In this document: piece after piece, positions 53,440 to 63,143 of the stretch
Position numbering within the stretch: the first letter of the stretch is position 1
How the letters are laid out: each line of letters opens with the position of its first letter
Assembly: GCF_016808335.1 (NCBI RefSeq)
Contig: NC_053150.1
Location: 46,651,607-46,715,606, forward strand
Length of the DNA: 64,000 nt
From: Panicum virgatum
Taxonomy: Eukaryota; Streptophyta; Magnoliopsida; Poales; Poaceae
Direction of reading: 5' to 3'
Position numbers and translations under genes: made by a program
Notes under the pieces: model-generated
Told to the model about the DNA's origin: nothing
Database searches by the model: none
Seen by the model: the letters and a program-made list of their open reading frames with translations, nothing else

Positions 53440-54200
53440 TCTTTTTTTCTAAAATAAAGGCAGGAGCACTACCGCATCATATAAGAAGAAGCATTCGTAC
53501 ATAACGCGCCGAAGCGAACACCACCACCACGCAGACAACGCACGCAAACAACACACAACAAAACACTACACAACCACAACTTGGGAGAGGAGCCAAAAGA
53601 AGCCACCCGCGAACTGCGCCGTCGTCATCAACGCTGTGCCACGCCAAAAGTCGCGGCCCGCTGCAGGCCTGAGCGGCAGCTCAAACTCCTCCACCATGGG
53701 ACTATCACCCTTAAGCCGCCATAGACGATCGTCGATCCCCTTGCTCCAGTGATGCTTCAGCAGAACATTCCTGTCGCAGCGCTGATAGAAAACACTGATC
53801 CTAGTCACTCTGTGTGGGGCCTCGTCTCACCCAATGCCTCACACTCCTCTGCCAAAGACTTAGATCTACTATTGCACATGCTAAAGCACCAGGTCCGCTG
53901 TTGTCTGCTGCCTGCTAGAACACCAGGTCGCCGACCACCGGCTCAGGTCGGGGAGCTGCACCCGCACCGTATCCTCGCAGACCTCAAGGCGCCCTCCGTC
54001 CCGACTCAGGATCTGCGTCGGCTCCACGTGCTGCTCTAGCCTCCAGGTTCCAGCGACACCTCTTCAGCCCCGCCGCGTCGCGCAAGCCCAAAACCATTTT
54101 GGCCCAACACAGTAGCGGCCAAAGGCCCAAAACTATACCCATCATCCGCTCAGTCAAGAGCTCAAGACTCCCCGCACACTCCAAAGGTCTAACCTAACCC
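53440..54200 (-). mobile_element. Possible LINE 3' region
   Basis: On the minus strand it ends with GATGCGGTAGTGCTCCTGCC, TTTATTTTAG and an A-run. This resembles the 3' end of plant L1 elements (GCGGTAGCACTCCTGCC style). The body has long GC-rich stretches without a recognised domain, and no TSD was identified. Confidence 0.35.
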
Positions 54201-54599
54201 TAGCACTTGGCGGCGGTGGCGGCGTATGTCAGGAATGAAAATAGAGGACATGTTATGATATGGTCATACGGATAAAACACTAGTTTTATTATTAAATTCA
54301 CTGTTCATTGGAAGAGTAGTAATGCCATAAAATGCACTTGAGAATCGTCATTAATTTTTGATGAGGGGAAATATTTTTTAAAAATGGAAATACAATCTAT
54401 GTATGATTTTTCGAGAGTTGTAACTTGTGGTCTCGGCCCAACAACTACAAAACAAAGAGTGGGTCCTATTTATGCATACTTGGGCCATATTCTTCGAGTT
54501 AGACTGATGGGCCGTCCGATCTGGGCCGCTAAACTATTTTCTACTTCAATTCACGTCTACAATTTGTTTATATCGACATGTCCAACTTTACTTACCCCT

Positions 54600-54821
54600 T
54601 AATAAAATGGAAATGCAAACCAACTTTACTTACCCCTTAATAAAATGGGAGAGCGCAGGGGGAGTGGGAAGGGGGCATGCAAAAGTGTGATTAACTAATC
54701 CAAGGACGGGCGGTTAATTGTAAATTACCCCCTTCCTATGCCCCTTGGATGTTGATTCGGTGATGCAGATTGAAGTTTGTATAATTTTCATAAATAGATT
54801 GGTTTGCACTTGATATGTTCT
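54600..54821. mobile_element. MITE copy of the CATATCAGGTGCAAACC family
   Basis: It shares GCAAAAGTGTGATTA, ATCCAAGGRCGGGCGGTTAA, CTTGGATGTTGATYCG and TTTGCACYTGATATGTT with the dimer at 57067-57544. Its left TIR is incomplete; next to it a 28-bp direct repeat (AACTTTACTTACCCCTTAAT) occurs twice, at about 54583 and 54620. Confidence 0.7.
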
Positions 54822-55396
54822 TATAAGACAAGTCATATCCTTTATGCTACCGGGTGACTCCGGCTAGACACTGCCACGCAGGATCCACGACTCACGCTCC
54901 CGCGCTACTCAGTACGCTTTCTCATGGAGACGCCTTCACACCGATACAGCCGTACGTGACATCTGAAGATTTCAATGGTCAAACTTCATTACTTGATGTT
55001 GACATCAGGACTAAAAAAATCAGAAATTGTTAATTGACCGGGCCCATGTTTCGGTCACCATGTAATAAGTTTCGTCGTCAACGTTGGGGGGGCCATGTGC
55101 AGCTGCCCGTCGATCTCATTCTTCATTTTTCTTCCTCATCTCTCATGTCTCTTTCAGCTCTCAGCACACGTACGTTTCGCGGATTTGTTATGTAGCATTC
55201 AGCCCTTGGAGCAATCGAGCCATGTTTACTGCGGTATGCTGCACGCCGCAGCTCGAGCCAGTCAGCTCTCGATCTCATGCCTTTTTTCCTTGCATGTTCA
55301 AACCATCATCCATCTCTCATTCTCATCACTGATTGAAAACAGCTGATACCAGTCAACAATGGCGGCTACAATTTGTCTCTTGCCAATTCCGTCTCT
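54822..55396. other. Upstream region of the XIP-like gene
   Basis: Contains an ACGTACG/CGTACGTGACAT cluster near 54950 and pyrimidine-rich tracts at 55115-55150. No open frame here is convincing. Confidence 0.45.
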
Positions 55397-55403
55397 GTAT
55401 AAG
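55397..55403 (+). promoter_or_regulatory. TATA box of the XIP-like gene
   Basis: CTGTATAAGTAG lies about 95 bases before the ATG at 55497, with the sequence between suitable as a 5' UTR. Confidence 0.65.
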
Positions 55404-55496
55404 TAGTACACCTTACTCGAACTCAAGTTTCCCCTACCACTAGACACTTGACCTTGCCTGGCAGGAGCAAGAAGGGAAAAGTTCGTCGCGGTAACA

Positions 55497-56416
55497 ATGG
55501 CGTTCACACGCCGGAGACCGTCGTCAGTAGTAGCAGCCGCGGCGCTTCTCTCCGTCCTGGAGCTCAGCCTCCTCGCTGGCCCGGCCTCGGCTCAGGGGAA
55601 GACCGGGCAGGTGACGGTGTTCTGGGGCCGGCACAAGGACGAGGGCTCCCTCCGCGAGGCCTGCGACTCCGGCCTCTACAGCATGGTCATCATGTCCTTC
55701 ACTCCTTCCTCGACGTCTACGGCAGCGGCAGCTACGACCTCGACCTCTCCGGCCACTCGCTCGCCGGCATGGGCGACGCCATCAAGCGGTGCCAGTTCCT
55801 GGGCGTCCCCGTCTCCATCTCCATCGGCGGCTTCGGCGCCGGCTACTCGCTGCCCACCAACCAGTCGGCGCTCGCCCTCTTCGACCACCTCTGGAATACC
55901 TACTTCGGCGGCAGCCTCAACGACACCCGCCGCTCCTTCGGCGACGCCTGGCTCGACGGCGTCGACATGTTCCTGGAGCACGCCACCCCCGCCGAGCATT
56001 ACAGCACCCTCGCCCTCGAGCTCGCCAAGCACAACATCCGCGCCGGCGACGGCAAGCTGCTGCACCTGACGGCGACGCCGCACTGCCGGTTCCCCGACGA
56101 CCGCGTCAAGGAGGCGCTCGACACGGGCATCTTCGAGCGCATCCACGTAAGGTTCTACGACGACCCGGCCTGCGCCGGAGGGTTCAGCGCCGCCGAGTGG
56201 GGCAGGTGGACGGCCGCGTACCCGTTCACCAAGATCTATGTCGGCGTGCCGGCGTCGCCGCAGGCGGCCGCGAGCGGGTACACGGACCCGGCGACGCTGC
56301 GCAGGGCTGTGCTCCCGGTGGCGCAGAAGGCGACCAACTACGGCGGCGTCATGCTCTGGGACAGGTACTTCGACAAGCGAAGCAACTACAGCGGCAGCAT
56401 CAAGAGTTGGGTTTGA
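55497..56416 (+). pseudogene. GH18 xylanase-inhibitor-protein (XIP)-like gene with an 8-bp frameshift
   Basis: The ATG at 55497 gives a signal peptide (MAFTRRRPSS to about residue 32), then GKTGQVTVFWGRHKDEGSLR and GLYSMVIMSF. At 55701-55708 an extra ACTCCTTC, a near copy of the preceding TCCTTC, shifts the frame. Without it the protein continues as LDVYGSGSYDLDLSGH, SIGGFGAGYSLP, DGVDMFLEHATPAEHYS and NYGGVMLWDRYFDKRSNYS to a TGA at 56414. The catalytic DxxDxDxE motif of chitinases reads DGVDMFLE, so the middle Asp is replaced. This is the hallmark of non-enzymatic XIP-type inhibitors of fungal xylanases, secreted to the apoplast. No intron, as in the family. As read, the protein is truncated after about 190 codons of partly foreign frame. 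Confidence 0.9.
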
Positions 56417-56441
56417 GATCGACATGGTACGGTGTCGCTGT

Positions 56442-56497
56442 GAAACTAGGTGTATGTTCTTTTTTTTTTTGAAATAAAGAAACTAGGCGTATGTTCT
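56442..56497 (-). repeat. 19-bp direct repeat flanking an A-tail-only insertion
   Basis: GAAACTAGGTGTATGTTCT (56442-56460) recurs with one change at 56479-56497. The 18 bases between are ten T plus GAAATAAA, i.e. a short poly-A on the minus strand. It is the same kind of footprint as at 3873-3925. Confidence 0.6.
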
Positions 56498-56689
56498 CTG
56501 CATATATCTTATCTTGAATAAATAAATGTGCAAGAATAAAATGAGATCAGCAACAATTTTGTTTGGCCCCATGTCTATGTCAAATTGTCCACTAACATGT
56601 ACAATTAGAGTTTCAAGTTCGAATTTTGCAGAGTGATAAAGAACATCATAAAATGTGTTTAAAATACAGTATGATATTTTTTCTTTATT

Positions 56690-57000
56690 ATTTTGATAGC
56701 CTAGTCCATCTAATAATGAATTAATACTTGGGGCATATAATTGTGTGAAATATAACGATGAAAGTTTATAATATATATATATATATATAAATATAATTTA
56801 CTGTGCTCCCATTATTTCCCTACAAAATTAGTACTTGGGGTATATAATTGTGTGAAATGTAATAAAATATGTTAAAAATACATTGTAATATTTTTTCTTT
56901 AGTGTAGGCCATCTAATAATAAATCAATACTTGGGGGTATATAATTGTGTGAAATATAATATATATTTTAAATATAATTTACTATATATACCCTCTAATT
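56690..57000. repeat. ~100-bp imperfect tandem repeat with a (TA)n tract
   Basis: TACTTGGGGYATATAATTGTGTGAAAT recurs in part at about 56727, 56832 and 56930, each preceded by TTTTTTCTTTA-like sequence. A (TA)10-type microsatellite lies at 56770-56789. Confidence 0.7.
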
Positions 57001-57066
57001 CCCAACAAAATTTTACTCTAAAACTTTACTTGTGCATGGAGGAATAAAAATGACAAATTTTATTAG

Positions 57067-57544
57067 GAAACATATCAGGTGCAAACCAACCTATTCGTGG
57101 AAACTATGCAAACTTCAATCTAGACTGCCGAATCAACATCCAAGGGGCATGAGAAGAGGGGTAATTTATAATTAACCGCCCGCCCTTGGATTAGATAATC
57201 ACACTTTTGCATATCCCCCTCCCACTCCCCCTGCGCTCTCTCCTTGGATGTTGATCCGATGATCCAGATTGAAGTTTGCATAGTTTTCACGAGAAATATA
57301 TCAGGTGCAAACCAACATATTCGTGGAAACTATGCAAACTTTAATCTGGATCATCGGATCAACATCCAAGGGCATGGGAAGGGGGTAGTTTACAATTAAC
57401 CGCCCGCCCTTGGATTAGGTAATCACACTTTTGCATATTCCCCCTACCACTCCCCTGCACTCTCCCCTTGGATGTTGATCCGATGATACAGATTGAAGTT
57501 TGCATAGTTTTCACGAATAGATTGATTTGCACCTGATATGTTCC
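57067..57544. mobile_element. Head-to-tail MITE dimer
   Basis: Two ~240-bp copies (57067-57296 and 57297-57544). Each runs ATATCAGGTGCAAACCAAC, CAAACTTYAATCTRGA, AACATCCAAGG, ATTAACCGCCCGCCCTTGGA, CACACTTTTGCATAT, CTTGGATGTTGATCCGATGA, GAAGTTTGCATAGTTTTCAC. The first and last parts of each copy are long inverted repeats. The right tip of copy 1 is missing where copy 2 begins. Confidence 0.85.
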
Positions 57545-58161
57545 CGTCTTATAATTCTGAACTCCAAAAACTCCAGAAATCAAATCGGAGAATAGGGTCC
57601 CTTGCCCTTCCTCCTCTACCGAATCGAATCCTTGTTGCGTTCTCATATCTCGGCGATCGCCGGCGGCCACGGGACATTACACGGACCGGCAGAGAAACAG
57701 GAAGGTTGGGTGAAAAGGGAAGCAACAAAGCAGACGGCGCAGTGACTCCAGTGAGTGAGCGGATCTTCCCAGTATTTGCCCAGCCCGTGTACCAAAAAAT
57801 CGTGTCGAGACGGAAATGGATAAAACTAGTTTAGTGTCAGCAGTGAAAGAGCAAAGCAGAGCAGGCAAGCAGACTGATGATAATCAAGGAGCAGTTCCGT
57901 GCCGTGTCATCAACGGCCTAATCCAAAGTCCCCCGGTCTACTCTTGCCGTTCGTTGCTGCTCGTGCTCCACCCCAACAAAAAACTCGTTGCTGCTCGTGC
58001 TCCATCCCCATACGTAGGATGCCATGATTGGCAGCCGGCACGCAGACAATTTTTTTTTTGCAAGTCTCGTGCACCATCACATTATCTCCGCTCCCAATGC
58101 AACTCTTCCTTGAGATTGTGCTAAAAAATATCTTTTTTTTCTTCAGACCTGCTTTTTTATT
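57545..58161. other. Short spacer before the Pack-MULE
   Basis: Unique sequence with small open frames of no recognised family. A duplicated CGTTGCTGCTCGTGCTCC phrase occurs at about 57950 and 57987. Confidence 0.45.
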
Positions 58162-59259
58162 GAGTTAATTGGATCTGTGCCATTATAATTCTTTCGTATT
58201 TAAGGCGCATCATTACTTCTCGTGTAACTACATCCGTGCCATTACAATTTCACAATTCCTGAAGATATACTATTACATACCCTTTCGATATCTTTATAAA
58301 AAAAATTGGACCAAAATACTCTCGTCTTCAACCTCCCACCCCTACCTCATTTCCCCCCTATCCTCCACCGCCCTACCCGCGCCTGCGCCGGCACATTGTC
58401 GCTAGTTCTACCCGCGCCGCGGCTACATGTTGCCACCGGCTTGTGTGCCTGCCCGTGGCCAGGAGGTCGCCGCCGCCGCCCCCACAGCCGCTCCCCGTTG
58501 TGCTGAGGTCGAGGTCCGCCTCAACGGCCCTGGCTTCCACAGCTCCTGGTTCGAGGCCACGCGGGTGCCGAGGTCGATGTTCGCACCCGCGCGTGGGCCC
58601 TGCACCCCGGCGCACTACACCGCGCACCTTGTCGCCATGACGATGGCAGCGTGCGTGCTCCCGGAGCACTTCGCACCCAGCCACGACCGTCCACGCCCGC
58701 TGCCGCCGAACTCCTTCCCGCCGCGGTTCCGCGTCGGTGACATCGTCGAGGCGTTCAACAACGACGGTTGATAGTCAAGCCTCGTCGACACCGCGCGCAG
58801 ACTCCCTGGATGACCTCATCACCGTTGTGCTCCCCATCACCCGTGAGGTCATCCAGTTCCCGACCCGCTCGTCTACCTGTGCTGCTACTACGTTGTGGGG
58901 GGCTGGGTTCTTCAGGGGGCGCCATGGTGGTTCGCGCGGGGTGCGCTGTTAGGGTCTATGCGGTTGGGGACAAGATCGAGGTACCTAGACTGGAGCTTCA
59001 CCAGGCCGGTGGCACGGAGGCCGCAGGCTCCCTAGCCGCGGGCGGGCGCAGGAGCCGGTGGCGCTAGTAGGGCGGCCGATGGAGTGCAAGCGCAGGCGCG
59101 GAGAATTGGTGTGTGGTGGGGGGGCATGGGGATGAGATAGGGTACGTAATGGCATAATTTCAGGAAGTGTGCAATTGTAATGGTGCATGTGTAGTTACAC
59201 GAGAAGTAATGGCACGTTTCAAATATAGAAGAATTATAGTGGCACAGATCTAATTAACC
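58162..59259. mobile_element. Pack-MULE carrying an Agenet-domain gene fragment (1.1 kb)
   Basis: TIRs of about 110-130 bp. The left reads GAGTTAATTGGATCTGTGCC...TTACTTCTCGTGTAACTACA...CATTACAAT. The right, reverse-complemented, reads GGTTAATTAGATCTGTGCC...TTACTTCTCGTGTAACTACA...CATTACAAT. Between them lies GC-rich coding-like sequence quite unlike the AT-rich TIRs. Flanking T-rich sequences (TTTTTTATT before, ATTTTATTA after) are compatible with an 8-9-bp TSD, but the exact duplication is uncertain. Confidence 0.85.
58427..59080 (+). pseudogene. Captured Agenet/Tudor-like domain gene fragment
   Basis: The frame from 58427 reads VEVRLNGPGFHSSWFEATRV, then VLPEHFAPSHDRPRPLPP and FRVGDIVEAFNNDG. 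This is the usual course of plant Agenet-domain proteins (EVEVxxxxxGFxGSWFEA ... FxVGDxVEAFxxDGWW). The frame stops at TGA 58769-58771, exactly where the family has Trp. It continues with frameshifts as LITVVLPITREVIQFPTRS and CAVRVYAVGDKIEV. Agenet proteins are nuclear, chromatin- or RNA-associated; this copy is broken. It lies entirely between the MULE TIRs. Confidence 0.8.
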
Positions 59260-59604
59260 ATTTTATTATTATTCATCTTCCTTCTTAATTGAAAGGTAGA
59301 GCACCTATCATTTTCTTTCAAAAAGTTGTCATACATACATGTTATACTTGGCAACCAGACACCCTTCCATTTTTCTGGATAAGGCACCTTGACAATTGAT
59401 AGGTCATCCTTTGTCAAAAACACATGGATCTTGCATTTGCATCATCAATCTTGATGCTTGGATGTTTTTTTTTGATAAGAGGATGCTGCTTGGATGCTAG
59501 GATCAGGCCCCTTTCAAAAAAATAAAAAAAAGGATCAGGCCGCCTACTGCATACCGGTCTGTAGTTGTAGGCCCAGAAGCAGGCCCGTCTTCTTGTCTTT
59601 TCTT
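59260..59604. other. Spacer between the Pack-MULE and the fold-back element
   Basis: AT-rich. Two similar GGATCAGGCC phrases occur near 59501 and 59531, the first followed by a poly-A-like run. No gene. Confidence 0.45.
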
Positions 59605-60150
59605 CGCCTTATTTTTATTTTTATATTAAAAGAAAATTTCAAAAATATATGCCGAAATAAGAAATTTTCAAAAATGGGTGCCTGTCGCCTTGGGCGACAG
59701 AGTGCCTGTCGCCCATCCAGTTGGCGACAGGACTTAAATGTAATTTTTTTTAAAATTTAGGTCCTGGCGCCCGGGGCGCATTAAATAGTAAACTTGTAAA
59801 ATTGATATAAAATCGTAGAAAAATCGGAAAAATACAAACTCAACTGTTCTAGATTCTATGAAATAAGATCTACAACTTTTATTACATAAAATTTTTCATT
59901 TGATCAATGTATCTTCGCCTACTCTATAACAGTTGAGTTTCTATTTTTCTGATTTTTTTACTATTTTATATCGATTTTACAAGTTCACTGTTTAATGCGC
60001 CCTGGGCGCCAGGACCTAAATGTAAATATTTTTTACATTTAGGTCTTGTCGCCACGCCCATTAGAGAGGCGACAGGCACCCATTTTTGAAAATTTTCCTA
60101 TTCGACATATATTTTTGAAATTTTATTTTTTTAAAATATAAAAATGAAAA
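59605..60150. mobile_element. Large fold-back (near-palindromic) element
   Basis: Left arm about 59605-59885, right arm about 59890-60150, reverse complements over most of their length. Paired blocks: TTCAAAAATATATG; TTTTCAAAAATGGGTGCCTG; GGTCCTGGCGCCC; GGGCGCATTAAA; AACTCAACTGTT. The left arm has an extra CAGAGTGCCTGTCGCCCATC stretch relative to the right. No coding capacity. It ends just upstream of the RPL10a promoter. Confidence 0.85.
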
Positions 60151-60199
60151 AAGCGCCTTTTCTTCTCCCAGTCTGGCAAAAGCCACAAAGAAATATGCT

Positions 60200-60410
60200 G
60201 GCCCATGTTCATCCGCTCGCGTCCTTCTTTCCTGCCCGCGGTGTAAAGCCACAAAGAAGGCTGGCCCATGTTCGTCCGCCCGCGGCCCAAACGGCCTATA
60301 GCGAGCGGTCCCCTCGCTCGCATCCGACGGTTCGGCGCCTGGACACGCGGCGTCCATCGGGAGCTCGCTCTAGGGTTTTCCTTCGTCTCGCTCCCACCGC
60401 TGCTCATATA
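60200..60410 (+). promoter_or_regulatory. RPL10a promoter: three Site II elements and a telo-box
   Basis: Site II cores (TGGGCC on the minus strand, GGCCCA on the plus) lie at 60200-60205, 60263-60268 and 60284-60289. A telo-box TAGGGTTT is at 60371-60378 and a weak TATA-like CATATAAC at about 60405. This combination is characteristic of plant ribosomal protein promoters. The first two Site II cores lie in a ~67-bp direct repeat (AAAGCCACAAAGAA...GGCCCATGTTC). Confidence 0.75.
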
Positions 60411-60667
60411 ACTCCCGGCGCCGCCACCTCCGTCAGCTTCTCCTTCTCGCTCGCTCCGTCGCCCTCCCCGAGCCGAACCCTAACCAAGGTATCTTTCCTC
60501 CCGCCCGCCGACGAGGCAGCCGCCTCTCCTGTGCTCGGGCCTCGATTCGCGCCGTCTCATGTTCTCGTGCCGTGTTTGTACTCCATTTCACCGGATCTGA
60601 CCCCGCGTTCTATGTGTTCCTTCGTGTTCTTCCTGCAGGGAGTTGAGTTGAGTCACCGGTTGCAGCC

Positions 60668-63143
60668 ATGAGGTACTGCTGATTTCTTTTCCTCTCGTCG
60701 CATCTCATGCAGTGCATGGATTACTCGCAATAAAAATAAAATCCCCCTTTAGTGTAATCGTCTATTTGTCTTGTCGATTGCCATGTTATGGTTTGCTGCT
60801 TTAGAAGATGTTTTTATCTGCTGAAATGGTCATTTTGATTTAGGAGATCGCTGGCTTGTTTAGATAGTTGATTGCTTACTTGCTTTCATTGAAAATTATG
60901 AGATCGACCTTAGGATGATATGACCCAAATTTGCGAGCCCCGTGAATCACCTGCATTGCTTAGTTTTAATTTAACCTTTATCTTTTAAATCTGTGCGAGT
61001 CAGGGATTCAGTGGCTTGTAGTCGCCGACGTAATGAATCCACATGCCACATAGCATTCATCTGGTTTTGCTTGTGTTATGATTGACTATTCTGTCATTTA
61101 TGCCTTTTGGAATTCTCCTTCCTGTTGAGGGGATGCTGAAAGAACAGTTCAATTGGGTGCTAGGGTAAATTATCTTTCTCAAATAGATGATCGGTTGTAT
61201 ATGCTGTCTTATGCTTGATCACTTTTGATGAAAAATGCCTCGTTCTTGTAATTGACTTCTTGTTTACCATACTTTAAGAGATCCGCTTAGATGGAATTTT
61301 TCTTTATGATGAGATAGCTTGCTTGTTTCGATGAGTTGTTTTTTTTCTGTTCGGAGTATGTTTTGGTTAGTTTGTGCTTAATTTTGCTGTGGCCTTTCCC
61401 ATCTTTGTGATGCGTGAGACGGGAACCTAATGCTTTTGGTCATTCAAACAGCGAAGTTACATATGATATCTGATTAATTTGTTTTGCTTTCGTTATGATC
61501 AACTGGCCCTTGTTATATGCTCTCTTTATTTCCTTACTAGAAGGGATAATTGAATGTTGGATCATTCTAGAGAAGATTCACTGTCTAGGGCGAGGATAAA
61601 TTTACTTTCTTGTAGTATAAATTATGTGTACTTACTACTTACTATACTGCAAATCTGCTGCAGTAAGTTGCAATCAGAGGCCCTCAAGGATGCCATCTCC
61701 CAGATCGTTGGGGATGCCAAGGAGAAGAATAGGAAGTTCACCGAGACCGTTGAGCTTCAGATTGGTCTGAAGAACTACGACCCGCAGAAGGACAAGCGTT
61801 TCAGTGGCTCTGTTAAGCTGCCTCACATCCCCCGCCCAAAGATGAAGGTGTGCATGCTTGGTGATGCCCAGCACGTTGAGGAGGTAACATATGATTAATT
61901 TACATAGTAATCTACTTATTCATATTGGGCATGCTTATGGTAGTAGTTTTATTGAACTGAAAACAGATGTGTTCTGAATTGCTTAACTTTGGCTATGCAT
62001 TATGAGATGTAGCCAATCACGTTCTTGCTGTCTTCAATTCCATAGCATTTAAATCTTTATATTTACTTTGCTTCAACTGTGTAAAATTTCCTTATATAAA
62101 TTATCAGTTTCGCTATTCTGTATAAAGCAACTATGCTGTGCTAACCATTTTACTACATGTGCAGGCTGAGAAGATTGGACTTGACTACATGGATGTTGAG
62201 GCGCTCAAGAAAATGAACAAGAACAAGAAGCTTGTCAAGAAGCTTGCCAAGAAGTACCATGCTTTCTTAGCATCAGAGGCCATCATCAAGCAGATTCCCC
62301 GTCTCCTTGGTCCTGGTCTCAACAAGGCAGGCAAGTAACCTCATTTTCTGACATGACTGTTTCTTTCATCTAATTGCTATTTTACTACCATCCTGTTAGA
62401 TATAATACTAGTTTCATATTAAACAATAATAATGTGGATTTGCATGATTTTGTTGTTTAGCATTCATTCGAGATATGCATGAAAAACTTTCATTCGTCAA
62501 AATGTTGTCTTGCCTGCACTGAGTGAAATCAATCAAATTGTTACACACTTGTTGCAAGGCCATGCCATCTCATTGTGGCAATATCAACTTCTTCACTTTG
62601 TTATTTATTTTTACAAAGTTGAGACCTAAGGAGTATCTTTAATCACAGTATCCCTGTTAACTGAGCTGTGCATCCCAGCTTTGCACTTTTTTCTTTTTTG
62701 CTATGTATTGTCTACCTTGACTACCTGCTGATTGTATCATGCTTATTATGTCTCTGCAGGCAAGTTCCCTACACTGGTTACCCACCAGGAGTCTCTTGAA
62801 TCCAAAGTGAATGAGACAAAAGCTACAGTCAAGTTCCAGTTGAAGAAAGTTCTTTGCATGGGTGTTGCTGTGGGTAACCTGTCCATGGAGGAGAAGCAGA
62901 TCCAGCAGAACATCCAGATGAGCGTCAACTTCCTTGTGTCCCTTCTGAAGAAGAACTGGCAGAATGTGAGTAATGAGTTCTTCTAATTAAGTCTCTAATA
63001 TTACCGTTCCTGTTCCAGATAAAAAATTAGAATGCAAGTCGGCAAGTGGAAGTACCAGGTTATAACATGATGTGGTTTTTGTTTTCCAGGTGAGATGCCT
63101 GTACATCAAGAGCACCATGGGGAAGCCATACAGGGTGTTCTAA
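60668..63143 (+). CDS. RPL10A: 60S ribosomal protein L10a (uL1), 216 aa, five coding exons
   Basis: Coding exons: 60668-60672 (ATGAG only), 61664-61883, 62165-62330, 62760-62965 and 63090-63143. They join to 216 residues, the usual length: [79 protein letters not shown] and, at the C-terminus, [12 protein letters not shown]. uL1 forms part of the L1 stalk of the large subunit and helps release E-site tRNA in the cytosol. A 5' UTR intron (60489-60638) is likely. The third coding intron begins GCAAGT after AAGGCAG (62331) and ends TCTGCAG, a GC-AG intron; no GT alternative keeps the frame. The first coding exon is only five bases. Confidence 0.95.

Noticed and set aside
61554..61663. In-frame ATG upstream of RPL10a exon 2
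   Set aside because: This is intron readthrough; the true N-terminus is the 5-base exon ATGAG at 60668, which gives the conserved M-S-K-L start.
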